In this document: piece after piece, positions 1 to 7,655 of the stretch
How positions within the stretch are numbered: the stretch's first letter is position 1
Layout: every line of letters starts with the position of its first letter
Program-made: the position numbers and the translations under genes
Source: Vagococcus proximus
Lineage (GTDB): Bacteria > Bacillota > Bacilli > Lactobacillales > Vagococcaceae
Assembly: GCF_029143285.1 (NCBI RefSeq)
Contig: NZ_JAPDSH010000003.1
Span: forward strand, 124,001-188,000
Reading direction: 5' to 3'
DNA: 64,000 nucleotides
The notes under the pieces: generated by a model
The model's input: the letters and a program-made list of their open reading frames with translations, nothing else
Told to the model about the DNA's origin: nothing
Database searches by the model: none

Positions 1-116
1 CGTAACTCACTTGTTCTGAGCGTGCCTTGTCGTAAATGACAAATAATAATCGGCTTCCACTTTCCACCAATAATATCTAAGGTTGCTTCTACTGCAATAG
101 TATAGGTTTTCTTCAT
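1..116 (-). CDS. HxlR/DUF24-family transcriptional regulator (partial, 5' end only)
   Basis: The first 38 residues of a minus-strand gene run off the left edge. The segment [14 protein letters not shown] is the hallmark start of HxlR (DUF24, YodB/HypR-like) winged-helix regulators. The start at 116 is preferred over 122 because AGGAGG (125-130) lies 8 bases upstream of it and only 2 bases from the other ATG. In YodB-like family members a cysteine usually stands in the N-terminal CPVE-like motif and senses thiol-reactive quinones or diamide. Here that position is Ile-7 (TIAVEATL), and the only Cys visible is Cys-26. It is divergent from an old yellow enzyme gene, and the shared gap carries GTAC-rich repeats, so it probably controls that gene and itself. 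Confidence 0.85.
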   Translation of the reverse strand, partial: MKKTYTIAVEATLDIIGGKWKPIIICHLRQGTLRTSEL

Positions 117-150
117 AGTCATAACCTCCTTATATAGGTTGGATTTTTAT

Positions 151-189
151 AGGTACTTTTTAGTACCTACCGTACAAAAAAGTACCTAC
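151..189. promoter_or_regulatory. Putative DUF24 regulator operator (palindrome plus repeat)
   Basis: A perfect inverted repeat with 7-base arms (AGGTACT at 151-157, AGTACCT at 162-168, 4-base loop) is followed by a second AGTACCTAC at 181-189, 19 bases after the first at 162. YodB-type regulators bind TACT-N-AGTA palindromes, which this resembles. It lies between the divergent hxlR and old yellow enzyme genes. Two TGTACA hexamers follow at 211-231. Confidence 0.5.
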
Positions 190-251
190 TTACTTCTTTA
201 GCCTGTTCATTGTACAATAACATCTGTACAAAATAAAAGGGGGATTTTTAT

Positions 252-1406
252 ATGACGACGTTTCAATCATTATTATCCGAATTACAATTCAATAATGGTA
301 CTATACTAAATTCAAAATTTGTAATGGCTCCCATGGTCGCTGAAGGCTCTTCTTATGAAGGCTATGTTGGCGAAGACGATTTAGCTTATTTTAATCGCCG
401 TTCTAAAACAGCCTCTCTATTAATCACAGGCGCGACAGCTGTTGCTGATTTTGGTAATGCCTTTGGTCACGGACTAGCTAGTCTTGATGACACCTATCTA
501 CCAGGTTTAACTCAACTTGCCACTACAATGAAACAGGACGGTGCTAAAGCTGTTTTACAATTATTCCATCCTGGACGTCAAGCACGTTATAGTTTCCAAG
601 ATAAAGGCCTAGCTTATGGCCCAAGTAATGCTCAATTTTCTTTTTTGGATTATCCAACAACAGCTTTATCAAATGAACAGATTACTACTATGATCCAATC
701 CTTCGCTGATGCAACGTCTCGTGCTATTAAAGCTGGTTTTGATGGTGTGGAAATCCACGGTGCTAATCACTATCTCATTCAACAATTTTTCTCAACACTT
801 TCTAATACTCGTACAGATGAATGGGGAGGAACTTTAGAAAAACGTGCAAAATTTGCATTAGACATTGTAAAAGCCATCAAAAAAGTGATTGTTGAAGAAG
901 CAACGACACCTTTTATTTTGGGCTATCGCATCAGTCCTGAAGAAGTCCATGGAGAAGATATGGGCTATACACTCGACGACTCACTTTATCTAATAGACGA
1001 AATCGCCGCACTAGGTGTTGACTATCTCCACATTTCTTTAGGAGGTCCTAATGGTTACGCTATGAAGGCTCGTGCTGGTTCACACTTAGATGAACCTATT
1101 AATAAAGTTATCCATAACACGATTGCTAATCGAGCAAAACAGATTGTCGTTGGTGATATCACTAGCCCCGAAAAAGCTCTAGACGCTTTAAATTACGGTG
1201 ATTTAGTTGCTCTAGCATCTGTTGCCATCGTTGAACCAGACTTCAAAGAAAAAATAAATCAAAATAAAGTAGAGTCTATCGACTTAGAAACTCTTCCTGA
1301 TTTGGATAATTTGAAAATTCCAAAACACTTTGGAACGGTCGCCGGCGTCTTAGCAACTAATCAATCAATTCCAGAAAAAGTCGTCACACAACTTAAAGAC
1401 AGTTAA
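252..1406 (+). CDS. Old yellow enzyme family NADH:flavin oxidoreductase
   Basis: A 384-residue FMN-dependent TIM-barrel oxidoreductase of the OYE / 2,4-dienoyl-CoA reductase group, without the C-terminal FAD/NAD domain of the long members. Visible family motifs are FHPGRQA (about 106-111), DGVEIHGANHYL (about 164-175, active-site His pair) and NTRTDEWGGTLEKR (about 185-198). Such enzymes reduce electrophilic enones, quinones or nitro compounds with NAD(P)H in the cytoplasm. AAAAGGGGG (235-243) sits 8 bases before the ATG. It is divergent from a DUF24 regulator, a known arrangement for electrophile-responsive control. The exact substrate cannot be read from the sequence. Confidence 0.88.
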   Translation: MTTFQSLLSELQFNNGTILNSKFVMAPMVAEGSSYEGYVGEDDLAYFNRRSKTASLLITGATAVADFGNAFGHGLASLDDTYLPGLTQLATTMKQDGAKAVLQLFHPGRQARYSFQDKGLAYGPSNAQFSFLDYPTTALSNEQITTMIQSFADATSRAIKAGFDGVEIHGANHYLIQQFFSTLSNTRTDEWGGTLEKRAKFALDIVKAIKKVIVEEATTPFILGYRISPEEVHGEDMGYTLDDSLYLIDEIAALGVDYLHISLGGPNGYAMKARAGSHLDEPINKVIHNTIANRAKQIVVGDITSPEKALDALNYGDLVALASVAIVEPDFKEKINQNKVESIDLETLPDLDNLKIPKHFGTVAGVLATNQSIPEKVVTQLKDS

Positions 1407-1410
1407 CCGT

Positions 1411-1449
1411 AATAAAGCCTCTTCCTTAATTAAAGGAAGAGGCTTTATT
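1411..1449. terminator. Bidirectional intrinsic terminator
   Basis: A long hairpin (AATAAAGCCTCTTCC / GGAAGAGGCTTTATT) with A- and T-tracts on its two sides separates the convergent OYE and ABM monooxygenase genes. Confidence 0.85.
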
Positions 1450-1450
1450 T

Positions 1451-1732
1451 TTAGGCATCTGTCATAACAAGTTGTGTTTCTTTCGATGCATAGTCAGGCA
1501 TTGCTTTAAATAAATCTTGTAGTGCTGGTGTTTGATTGTGAGAGGCAACAGCTTCGTCATCACGCCACTGCTCAACCATTACAAATTTATTCTCTTCAGT
1601 TGTTGATTCATATAAATCATAAGCTAGACACCCTTCTTCTTTTCGTGACGAGGCAATTAAGGTCTGAGCTTTTTCTAAAAAGGCCTCACGCTTCTCTGCT
1701 TTAATGAAAAAAATTGCATTAATCACTTTCAT
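1451..1732 (-). CDS. Antibiotic biosynthesis monooxygenase (ABM) domain protein, YgiN-like
   Basis: A 93-residue single-domain protein with the ABM ferredoxin-like fold. Typical features are the N-terminal strand MKVINAIFFIKAEKREAF, the EEGCLAYDLY segment (about 33-42) and FVMVEQWRDDEAVASH (about 50-65). Small ABM proteins such as YgiN oxidise quinols or detoxify reactive aromatic compounds without a metal cofactor. It is last in a minus-strand run ohr, nitroreductase, ABM, 15 bases after the nitroreductase, so it probably belongs to the same stress-defence transcript. The substrate is not known. Confidence 0.82.
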   Translation of the reverse strand: MKVINAIFFIKAEKREAFLEKAQTLIASSRKEEGCLAYDLYESTTEENKFVMVEQWRDDEAVASHNQTPALQDLFKAMPDYASKETQLVMTDA

Positions 1733-1747
1733 ACTATCGCCTTCTTC

Positions 1748-2383
1748 CTATTTAAATGTTGTCACTTTGTCTGCCGCTAACCTTACTGACTCATAACCTT
1801 GGTCTACTGCTTTACCTACTGATAAAATCATCACAGGAACATAGCGTTCTTTGTCCATGCCAAAAGCTTCAGCTAATTGATCTGCTTCAAATCCACCAAT
1901 AGCATTTGTATCATAACCATGAGCTCGAGCTACTAACATGAATTGCATTGCTGCTAAGCTTGAATCAATTTTAACGACATCATTCATTTCTTGTTTCGTA
2001 AAGTTTTGATAATAAGGTAAGATCGCCGCTAACTGTTGATCTCTCACTTCTGAAGGCATTTTTCCTTCTGCAACAGCTTGACCATATATTTCTTCACCAT
2101 ACTCATGACAGTTCATATCACCAAAAATTAAAACCATTGCTGAAGATGTGTTATTTTGACTGCCATTAAAACGAACAAGCGGTAATAATTTAGCTTTTGC
2201 CTCGTCAGATTCCACCACAACAAAACGCCAAGGTTGCATGTTAACAGAAGACGGTGCTTTTGTTGCTTCTGCAATCATTTCTAGCATTTCTTCTTGTGAG
2301 ATTTTTACTGTTTCATCATATGCTCGGATTGATTTTCTTCCAAAAGTAATCTCGTTAAAATCATTTGTTTTTATATTAGTCAT
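1748..2383 (-). CDS. Nitroreductase family protein (FMN-dependent)
   Basis: A 211-residue nitroreductase-fold protein. The N-terminal RKSIRAYDE (16-24) and the APSSVNMQPWRFVVV segment (about 43-57) are the FMN-binding signatures of the family, and the C-terminal MILSVGKA (about 185-192) closes the flavin site. Family members use NAD(P)H to reduce nitroaromatics, quinones or flavins. It lies 34 bases downstream of ohr and 15 bases upstream of the ABM gene, so it is probably part of a three-gene detoxification operon. It has the usual length of the family and no defect is seen. Confidence 0.88.
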   Translation of the reverse strand: MTNIKTNDFNEITFGRKSIRAYDETVKISQEEMLEMIAEATKAPSSVNMQPWRFVVVESDEAKAKLLPLVRFNGSQNNTSSAMVLIFGDMNCHEYGEEIYGQAVAEGKMPSEVRDQQLAAILPYYQNFTKQEMNDVVKIDSSLAAMQFMLVARAHGYDTNAIGGFEADQLAEAFGMDKERYVPVMILSVGKAVDQGYESVRLAADKVTTFK

Positions 2384-2417
2384 TTGTTATTACCTCTTTC
2401 AATTTTAAATTTACTTT

Positions 2418-2834
2418 TTAAACGGCTTTAACCGTAACATCACAATTTCCTTTTACTGCTTTTGAATAAGGACACGTTTGGTGTGCTAATTCTAATAACT
2501 CTTGTGTCTCAGCTATATCCAAACCTGCTATATGCCCTTCTATTTCGACCCCTAATTGAACATCTGGCAAGTCTGATTGGCTAACATTATATAAGCTAAC
2601 ACTTGCACTAATCGTTGAGTCTCCAGTAACACCCTTATGTTGTTTCACATAATCTAAGGCACTATTGAAACAAGCACTGTACCCTGCAGCAAATAATTGC
2701 TCAGGATTAGTTGCGCCGTCCGCTTTTTTACCTGGTGGTAAAATAGTCAATTTCAGTCCGCCATCCGCCGAATGAATTTCACCAGAACGTCCGCCTGTAT
2801 TGATAACTTTAGTTGTATACACTTTTTTCATCAC
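2418..2834 (-). CDS. ohr: Organic hydroperoxide resistance protein Ohr (OsmC family)
   Basis: A 138-residue Ohr-type thiol peroxidase that reduces organic hydroperoxides. The two catalytic cysteines are present, Cys-55 in AAGYSACF and Cys-121 in TCPYSKAVKGN, and the N-terminal YTTKVINTGGRSGEI is typical of Ohr rather than OsmC. A third Cys at 131 is unusual but probably incidental. The start could be either of two adjacent ATGs. The promoter region carries a near-perfect OhrR-type palindrome, and an OhrR-like gene lies at 7656-8084, separated from it by a surface-protein module. It is first in a run with the nitroreductase and ABM genes. Confidence 0.93.
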   Translation of the reverse strand: MMKKVYTTKVINTGGRSGEIHSADGGLKLTILPPGKKADGATNPEQLFAAGYSACFNSALDYVKQHKGVTGDSTISASVSLYNVSQSDLPDVQLGVEIEGHIAGLDIAETQELLELAHQTCPYSKAVKGNCDVTVKAV

Positions 2835-2857
2835 ACTAACCTTCTTCCTAGTTGATA

Positions 2858-2892
2858 AATTAGATTGTACACAACCTAATTAGACTTTGCAA
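2858..2892 (-). promoter_or_regulatory. ohr promoter with OhrR-type operator
   Basis: On the minus strand the -35 is TTGCAA (2887-2892), the spacer is 17 bases and the -10 is TACAAT (2864-2869). A palindrome (AATTAGATTGT at 2858-2868, ACAACCTAATT at 2871-2881, 10 of 11 paired, 2-base centre) covers the -10 and spacer. Its core TTGTACACAA resembles the Bacillus OhrR core TTGTATACAA. Confidence 0.7.
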
Positions 2893-2921
2893 GTAGAAAC
2901 ACTTTTATTTTATGACATACA

Positions 2922-2953
2922 AAAAAAGCCGCCTTTTACAAGACGACTTTTTC
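2922..2953 (-). terminator. Intrinsic terminator of the adhesin gene
   Basis: On the minus strand, just after the adhesin stop codon, AGTCGTCTT-GTAA-AAGGCGGCT forms a stem (with G-U pairs) followed by seven T. Confidence 0.75.
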
Positions 2954-2955
2954 TA

Positions 2956-5361
2956 CTAGCGACGCTTATTAAAAATATAAACTGCTCCTACAATACCTGC
3001 AAGTCCAATACCCAATAGACCTAATATAGCATCAGATTTTTCACCTGTCTGAGGCAATAGTTTAGCCGGATACTTAGAGCTTGGTTTAGGTTTCACCTCA
3101 TACTCTTTTGGATCTTTTGGATCTTTTGGATCTTTTGGATCTTTTGGATCTTTTGGATCTTTTGGATCTTTTGGATCTTTTGGATCTTTTGGATCTTCTG
3201 GTTTTCTCGTATTTTTGATAGTCACTGTTACCAAATCTCCAGTTTCACTATTTAAAGTTACAGAAACTCTTTTTCCATCTAAAAGATACCCTTTAGGAGC
3301 TTTTGTTTCTACTAAACTATACTCACCATAAGGTAATTTTTTAGTCCAAGCTTCACCATTTTCATCAGTTACAATATGATCTACAACTTTTCCTTCGCTA
3401 TCGATAACATCAAACTCAGCTCCAGCTAATCGTTCACCTGTTTTATCATCTACTTTGATAACTTTGAATGAACCTTCTGGTTTTACTGGTGGGATTGGTG
3501 TTTTCTTATTCGTAATGTCAACTTGTACTGGTGTTGCTGTTTCTCCTGATACGATACTTACTTTATGTTCTGTTTTATCTAATTCGTATCCTTTTGGTGC
3601 TTTCGTTTCAACGATTGTGTAATCGCCTAATGGTAAATTCTTCAAGCTTGCTTTACCATTTTCATCTGTTGTTAAAGTTCCAACGACTTCACCTTCACTG
3701 TTTTTCACTTCAAATTCGGCTCCGGCTAATGCCTCGCCTGTCGCTTCATCTGTTTTTGTGATTTCTAGTGCGCCCACTTCTAATTCTGGTTTTACTGGTG
3801 GGATTGGTGTTTTCTTATTCGTAATGTCAACTTTTACTGGTGTTGCTGTTTCTCCTGATACGATACTTACTTTATGTTCTGTTTTATCTAATTCGTATCC
3901 TTTTGGTGCTTTTGTTTCAACGATTGTGTAATCGCCTAATGGTAAATTCTTCAAACTTGCTTTACCATTTTCATCTGTTGTTAAAGTTCCAACGACTTCA
4001 CCTTCACTGTTTTTCACTTCAAATTCGGCTCCGGCTAATGCCTCGCCTGTCGCTTCATCTGTTTTTGTGATTTCTAGTGCGCCCACTTCTAATTCTGGTT
4101 TTACTGGTGGGATTGGTGTTTTCTTATTCGTAATGTCAACTTGTACTGTGTTGCCACTTTCACCCTTAACAACTGATACAGGGTGAGCTATCTCATCTAA
4201 TTCATAACCATCTGGTGCTTTTGTTTCTACTACTATGTAGTCGCCTAATGGTAAATTACCCAAACTTGCTTTACCATTTTCATCTGTTGTTAAGGTTCCA
4301 ACTACTTCACCTTCACTGTTTCTCACTTCAAATTCGGCTCCTGCTAATACCTCGCCTGTCGCTTCATCTGTCTTAACTATATTAATACGGCCTAAATTAT
4401 TTCCTTCACCCGTACCTCCACCTTCAACTTCTGGTGTCATACTTTCAACATTTTCATCCGCAATTTCAGTTCCTTTTAATGACCCTTCATTGGTGTAGCT
4501 TTTTGAAGCTCCACCGTCTGTAATTTCTGCTCTATATAAAACTTCAACAGAGGCTTCAGGTTTTACTAAATCACCTAAATCAATTTCAAAACCCGTTTCA
4601 GTTACAGTTATTTGGCTTGAATCTACATCACGTGTAGAAATAAAATTATTATCTTCATCATAATATCCATATGAAGCATATATCTCATCTGAAATCATTT
4701 TTTGATTTGGTCCAAGTAAGTCTGTATAAACTGCATTTTTAATTTCTTTTCCTTCATAATTAATTCGAACAAACCAGTCTGTTTGCCCTTCTTCTACAAG
4801 GTTATCTCCCCACTTACCCAATCTTTCATCTTCATCAATTTCACCATCGCCTCCAACATTGACTGTTGTAGAGCCTTCATCACCTAGGTTGATTTCAATT
4901 TCATCGCCTGCATTAACTTTATCTTCATTCCATTTTGTAGTGAAAAATATCTTACCATGACGACCATTTTGAGGATTTTTTTCGTAATAATCTGTAAATT
5001 TGACAATAACTTGTCCACTAGCTGGATCCACTGTCGCATGCCCTATAACGTTTCCCTCTGAATCAGTAACCTCAAAGGTTGTTCCCATTGTGGGGACTAA
5101 CTCATCTGGAAAAGGAAATGTCATCGTATCGCCTTCCTGAATGGTATCTCCATCTGGAATCTCCCACTCATACTCTACTCGAGTATTATCATAAATACCC
5201 ACGGTTTCACCCTCTTGTATAGGTGTACCGTCCTCTTTTTGAAACTCTGCATGAGTCATATAATCATGATTAGTTGCTGCTTTTACGACTGACACACTTC
5301 CCAATAAGTTAGAAAGCACGAGCAAACCAACCATCATCATATTAAGCCATTTCTTTCTCAT
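2956..5361 (-). CDS. LPXTG-anchored surface adhesin with Cna_B repeats
   Basis: An 801-residue cell-wall-anchored protein. It has a signal peptide (1-28, ending VVKA), then an N-terminal adhesin region resembling the collagen-binding/SdrG-like domains (about 30-310), then four Cna_B (SpaA-type) domains (about 327-415, 425-518, 528-620, 631-715). A (DPK)10 wall-spanning tract and a sortase signal LPQTGE (about 769-774) follow, with a hydrophobic segment and the tail FNKRR. Each Cna_B unit shows the Lys (VKTD or TKTD), Glu (VETKAP) and Asn (ITNKK) expected for an internal isopeptide bond. Cna_B domains 2 and 3 are nearly identical in DNA. GGAGG lies 8 bases before the ATG. The ligand is unknown. 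The divergent Mga-like gene is the likely regulator. Confidence 0.9.
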   Translation of the reverse strand: MRKKWLNMMMVGLLVLSNLLGSVSVVKAATNHDYMTHAEFQKEDGTPIQEGETVGIYDNTRVEYEWEIPDGDTIQEGDTMTFPFPDELVPTMGTTFEVTDSEGNVIGHATVDPASGQVIVKFTDYYEKNPQNGRHGKIFFTTKWNEDKVNAGDEIEINLGDEGSTTVNVGGDGEIDEDERLGKWGDNLVEEGQTDWFVRINYEGKEIKNAVYTDLLGPNQKMISDEIYASYGYYDEDNNFISTRDVDSSQITVTETGFEIDLGDLVKPEASVEVLYRAEITDGGASKSYTNEGSLKGTEIADENVESMTPEVEGGGTGEGNNLGRINIVKTDEATGEVLAGAEFEVRNSEGEVVGTLTTDENGKASLGNLPLGDYIVVETKAPDGYELDEIAHPVSVVKGESGNTVQVDITNKKTPIPPVKPELEVGALEITKTDEATGEALAGAEFEVKNSEGEVVGTLTTDENGKASLKNLPLGDYTIVETKAPKGYELDKTEHKVSIVSGETATPVKVDITNKKTPIPPVKPELEVGALEITKTDEATGEALAGAEFEVKNSEGEVVGTLTTDENGKASLKNLPLGDYTIVETKAPKGYELDKTEHKVSIVSGETATPVQVDITNKKTPIPPVKPEGSFKVIKVDDKTGERLAGAEFDVIDSEGKVVDHIVTDENGEAWTKKLPYGEYSLVETKAPKGYLLDGKRVSVTLNSETGDLVTVTIKNTRKPEDPKDPKDPKDPKDPKDPKDPKDPKDPKDPKEYEVKPKPSSKYPAKLLPQTGEKSDAILGLLGIGLAGIVGAVYIFNKRR
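3106..3195 (-). repeat. 9-base tandem repeat encoding (Asp-Pro-Lys)10
   Basis: Ten perfect copies of TTTTGGATC on the plus strand encode ten DPK units in the wall-spanning stalk of the adhesin. The copies are identical in DNA, so slippage could change stalk length in steps of three residues without a frameshift. Confidence 0.95.
3476..4093 (-). repeat. Two near-identical 309-base tandem units (Cna_B domains 2 and 3)
   Basis: The stretch starting near 3476 repeats with a period of 309 bases (103 residues). For example, the segment at 3531 recurs at 3840 with only scattered single-base differences. The linker part recurs a third time at about 4095-4140. Such identity allows homologous gain or loss of a whole Cna_B domain. 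Confidence 0.9.
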
Positions 5362-5591
5362 TCCAATTCCTCCTTATTTTGTATATTAAAAGAATTAATA
5401 GCCACTTTATAAACGTTTATATGAAAAAACAACATTTAACGTGTCTATATAATACATAATATCCCTTATAAGATTTCAAAACCACCTTTTTAACAATATG
5501 TTTTCTACTTTTTTTACAAAAGTGAATATTTTTTTATAAATCAATAAAAACAGTCCTTATTTTCTACCCTATTAATATAGTATACTACTTT

Positions 5592-5626
5592 ATATAAACT
5601 ATTCGGGTTAATATAAACTATTCGGG
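5592..5626 (+). promoter_or_regulatory. Perfect 16-base direct repeat upstream of the mga-like gene
   Basis: ATATAAACTATTCGGG occurs at 5592-5607 and again at 5611-5626, a period of 19 bases. The second copy ends in the GGGG that serves as the ribosome binding site for the ATG at 5636. A 10-base palindrome TAGTATACTA lies just before it at 5578-5587. It may be an operator or a translational control element of the regulator gene. This role is inferred from position only. Confidence 0.55.
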
Positions 5627-5635
5627 GATGATACT

Positions 5636-7075
5636 ATGCTAAATTTACTCACTCAAAACGAGCAAGATAAACTAACTTTACTTGATTTTTTCGAAAATAA
5701 TAATGATACTCTAATTCCTCTTTGGCAATTAGAGGAACTATTAAACTTATCTACTTTTAAAACAAGTAATATCACAGAAGAGCTTTCTGATGAACTTTCA
5801 AATTTTAGCTCAGGGGCCATCAAGCTGTTACCGAATAAAAATGTAACGGCTTATGGTATTAATAACGAATTAATTAATAAGTTTAAGCTTTATTACCTAA
5901 AGCTATCACCATTATTTGAAATTTATATGTTTTTTAACAAGGGTGAGCATAATTTCCCACTCAAAATCAAAGAAATAGGTATAAGCCAAGCAAGTGCCTA
6001 TAAACTAATCAAAAAACTTAACAAACAGCTAGAGCCTTTTGCTATTAAGATTCATAACCAAAAACTTATAGGTTCAGAACGGCATATTCGCTTAAAAACC
6101 TTTGAGATGTTGCTTTTTTTCTTTAAAGGAATTGAATCACCTTTTAATAATTCTGTATTAAAATCAGCGCATCTTTTGACACATGCTTTAATTAAACAAC
6201 TGAATTTCCCTTCCTCATACAGCATGAAATTAAAACTGGAATACTTTATTTCAGTATCATTAATACGTATCAAACAAGGGTTCGTGATTGAACAAGCTGA
6301 TTCACTCACTTTTAAAAAAGGAATAAGTCGTTCTTCTGATCGTTTATACTCTATCCTAACTTTGACGTTCAAACAACTTTTCCCTGCATTATCCGAACAA
6401 AAAACTCATATAGAAGTATTATATTTAATTGAATTCCTATTATCAGAATCTTTACTAACCGACCTTAACATATTAGATGGTTTTACTATGTCTCCTCAAC
6501 TTATAGCTCAAACATCTGATTTTATCTCACACATGAGAAAGGCTTGCAACTCTGAGGAAGAGTTTCAATTATGTGAAGCTAAATTACTTCAAGAAACTTC
6601 TGCTTCATTTTTGAAGTATAATCTGTTTAATTATTATACTGATAGTTTTAATAACGACCTTATTAACCAACAATTTACTGAACTTTACGTCTCAGAAAGT
6701 CAACTTATTAGTGAGTTTATTCTCTCTCGAACTGGTCAGTCTGAATTGTCTCCAGAAGCATTCTCTCTTTTTTATGACTTGTTATTTTTAATTGTGACGT
6801 ATGTTCCTAATAACGCTTTTCAGTCACCGCTACATATTTGTGTCGATTTCTCTAGGAGTATGACTTACTCAAAGCATATCAAAAATAAAATTAGCGCTTT
6901 CGATGCTCTTAAAGTCATTTTTGATGACGAAGTAACTGCAAATACTAACTTGTATGTCTCAGATTTTGCCAATTATCAAATTAATATACCTCAAATTATT
7001 TGGAAAGATCCACCTTCTATAAACGATTGGCGCTTATTTGGGGATACTTTAATTGATATTAGAAAGGGGATGTAA
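5636..7075 (+). CDS. Mga/AtxA-like helix-turn-helix virulence-type regulator
   Basis: A 479-residue regulator resembling the Mga family. It has an N-terminal winged helix (about 5-60), a second HTH_Mga-type domain (about 85-150: SPLFEIYMFFNKGE, then ISQASAYKLIKKLNKQLEPF, then LIGSERHIR), and a long helical region with a PRD-like and EIIB-like C-terminus (about 380-475). Mga-type proteins activate genes for surface adhesins and answer to carbohydrate status through PRD phosphorylation. It is divergent from the LPXTG adhesin across 274 bases and is followed after 3 bases by a secreted-protein gene. Those two are its likely targets. I see no clear phosphorylatable His in a canonical PRD motif. 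Confidence 0.75.
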   Translation: MLNLLTQNEQDKLTLLDFFENNNDTLIPLWQLEELLNLSTFKTSNITEELSDELSNFSSGAIKLLPNKNVTAYGINNELINKFKLYYLKLSPLFEIYMFFNKGEHNFPLKIKEIGISQASAYKLIKKLNKQLEPFAIKIHNQKLIGSERHIRLKTFEMLLFFFKGIESPFNNSVLKSAHLLTHALIKQLNFPSSYSMKLKLEYFISVSLIRIKQGFVIEQADSLTFKKGISRSSDRLYSILTLTFKQLFPALSEQKTHIEVLYLIEFLLSESLLTDLNILDGFTMSPQLIAQTSDFISHMRKACNSEEEFQLCEAKLLQETSASFLKYNLFNYYTDSFNNDLINQQFTELYVSESQLISEFILSRTGQSELSPEAFSLFYDLLFLIVTYVPNNAFQSPLHICVDFSRSMTYSKHIKNKISAFDALKVIFDDEVTANTNLYVSDFANYQINIPQIIWKDPPSINDWRLFGDTLIDIRKGM

Positions 7076-7078
7076 TAA

Positions 7079-7573
7079 ATGAAACGTACTACACTTTTAA
7101 TTTCCAGTCTAGCTTTATTAAGTTTTGCTCAACAAACCTATGGTATAACACTAGATCAAGATGAAGTGACTGTCGTTATCGAAGGGAGTGCCGATACACC
7201 TCAGATAAATGATAATCTGAGGTCAACTCCCATTATTTCAGAACCTATTGTACCTGACCCAATAGCGCTCACGAAACAGGAGGCACCCCTTCTTCCTGAT
7301 AAACCTGTACATAATAATAATGAATCATCAGCACTCCCAGTCCCTCTGGAGGTGGCCCCGGCTATCCTTCCCCCTATTAAAAATAAGCAATCGACTAGAC
7401 AAAAGCAGTCGAAATCAGATGAAGAAGAAAAACAGGTGATCACTTCAGACTTTCCTACTGGTGAGGTGCTTATTCTTAATCAAGAAGAGCAATGGCTTTC
7501 GGGTTCTGACTCAGCTCAACATTCTTATCTAGGAAATTGGATGGGTGTTACGTCTCAATCAATCAACCGATAA
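7079..7573 (+). CDS. Secreted Pro-rich protein of unknown function
   Basis: A 164-residue protein that I do not recognise. It has a clear signal peptide (1-22, ALLSFAQQTYG, cleavage before ITLDQDE). The mature part is acidic and Pro-rich (repeated P-I-I-x-E-P / P-D-P-I motifs about 50-65, then PVPLEVAPAILPPI at about 86-99), with a Lys/Gln/Glu-rich patch (about 100-118) and a tail with Trp and Tyr. No LPXTG, WxL or membrane anchor is visible, so it is probably released. It follows the mga-like gene after 3 bases with AAAGGGG as the binding site. This suggests co-expression with the regulator and a role tied to the adhesin locus. Confidence 0.7.
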   Translation: MKRTTLLISSLALLSFAQQTYGITLDQDEVTVVIEGSADTPQINDNLRSTPIISEPIVPDPIALTKQEAPLLPDKPVHNNNESSALPVPLEVAPAILPPIKNKQSTRQKQSKSDEEEKQVITSDFPTGEVLILNQEEQWLSGSDSAQHSYLGNWMGVTSQSINR

Positions 7574-7596
7574 CAGCGGTCCCCATTCGATTATAT

Positions 7597-7625
7597 TTGA
7601 CTTTAATTTTTATTTTCTTTACACT
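7597..7625 (+). promoter_or_regulatory. ohrR promoter
   Basis: TTGACT (7597-7602), a 17-base spacer and TACACT (7620-7625) lie 30 bases before the ohrR start. No copy of the ohr palindrome is seen here. Confidence 0.6.
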
Positions 7626-7655
7626 GAGGCTATATTTAAAACTAGGAGCGAAACT

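Noticed and set aside
3106-3195. Short tandem repeats as a CRISPR array
   Set aside because: The units are contiguous 9-mers in a coding frame without spacers.
3531-4070. Two identical 76-residue plus-strand frames
   Set aside because: They are the reverse of duplicated Cna_B DNA and not genes.
7545-7655. N-terminal extension of OhrR
   Set aside because: The longer start lacks a binding site, overlaps the preceding gene and runs through the promoter; 7656 has AGGAG at proper distance.
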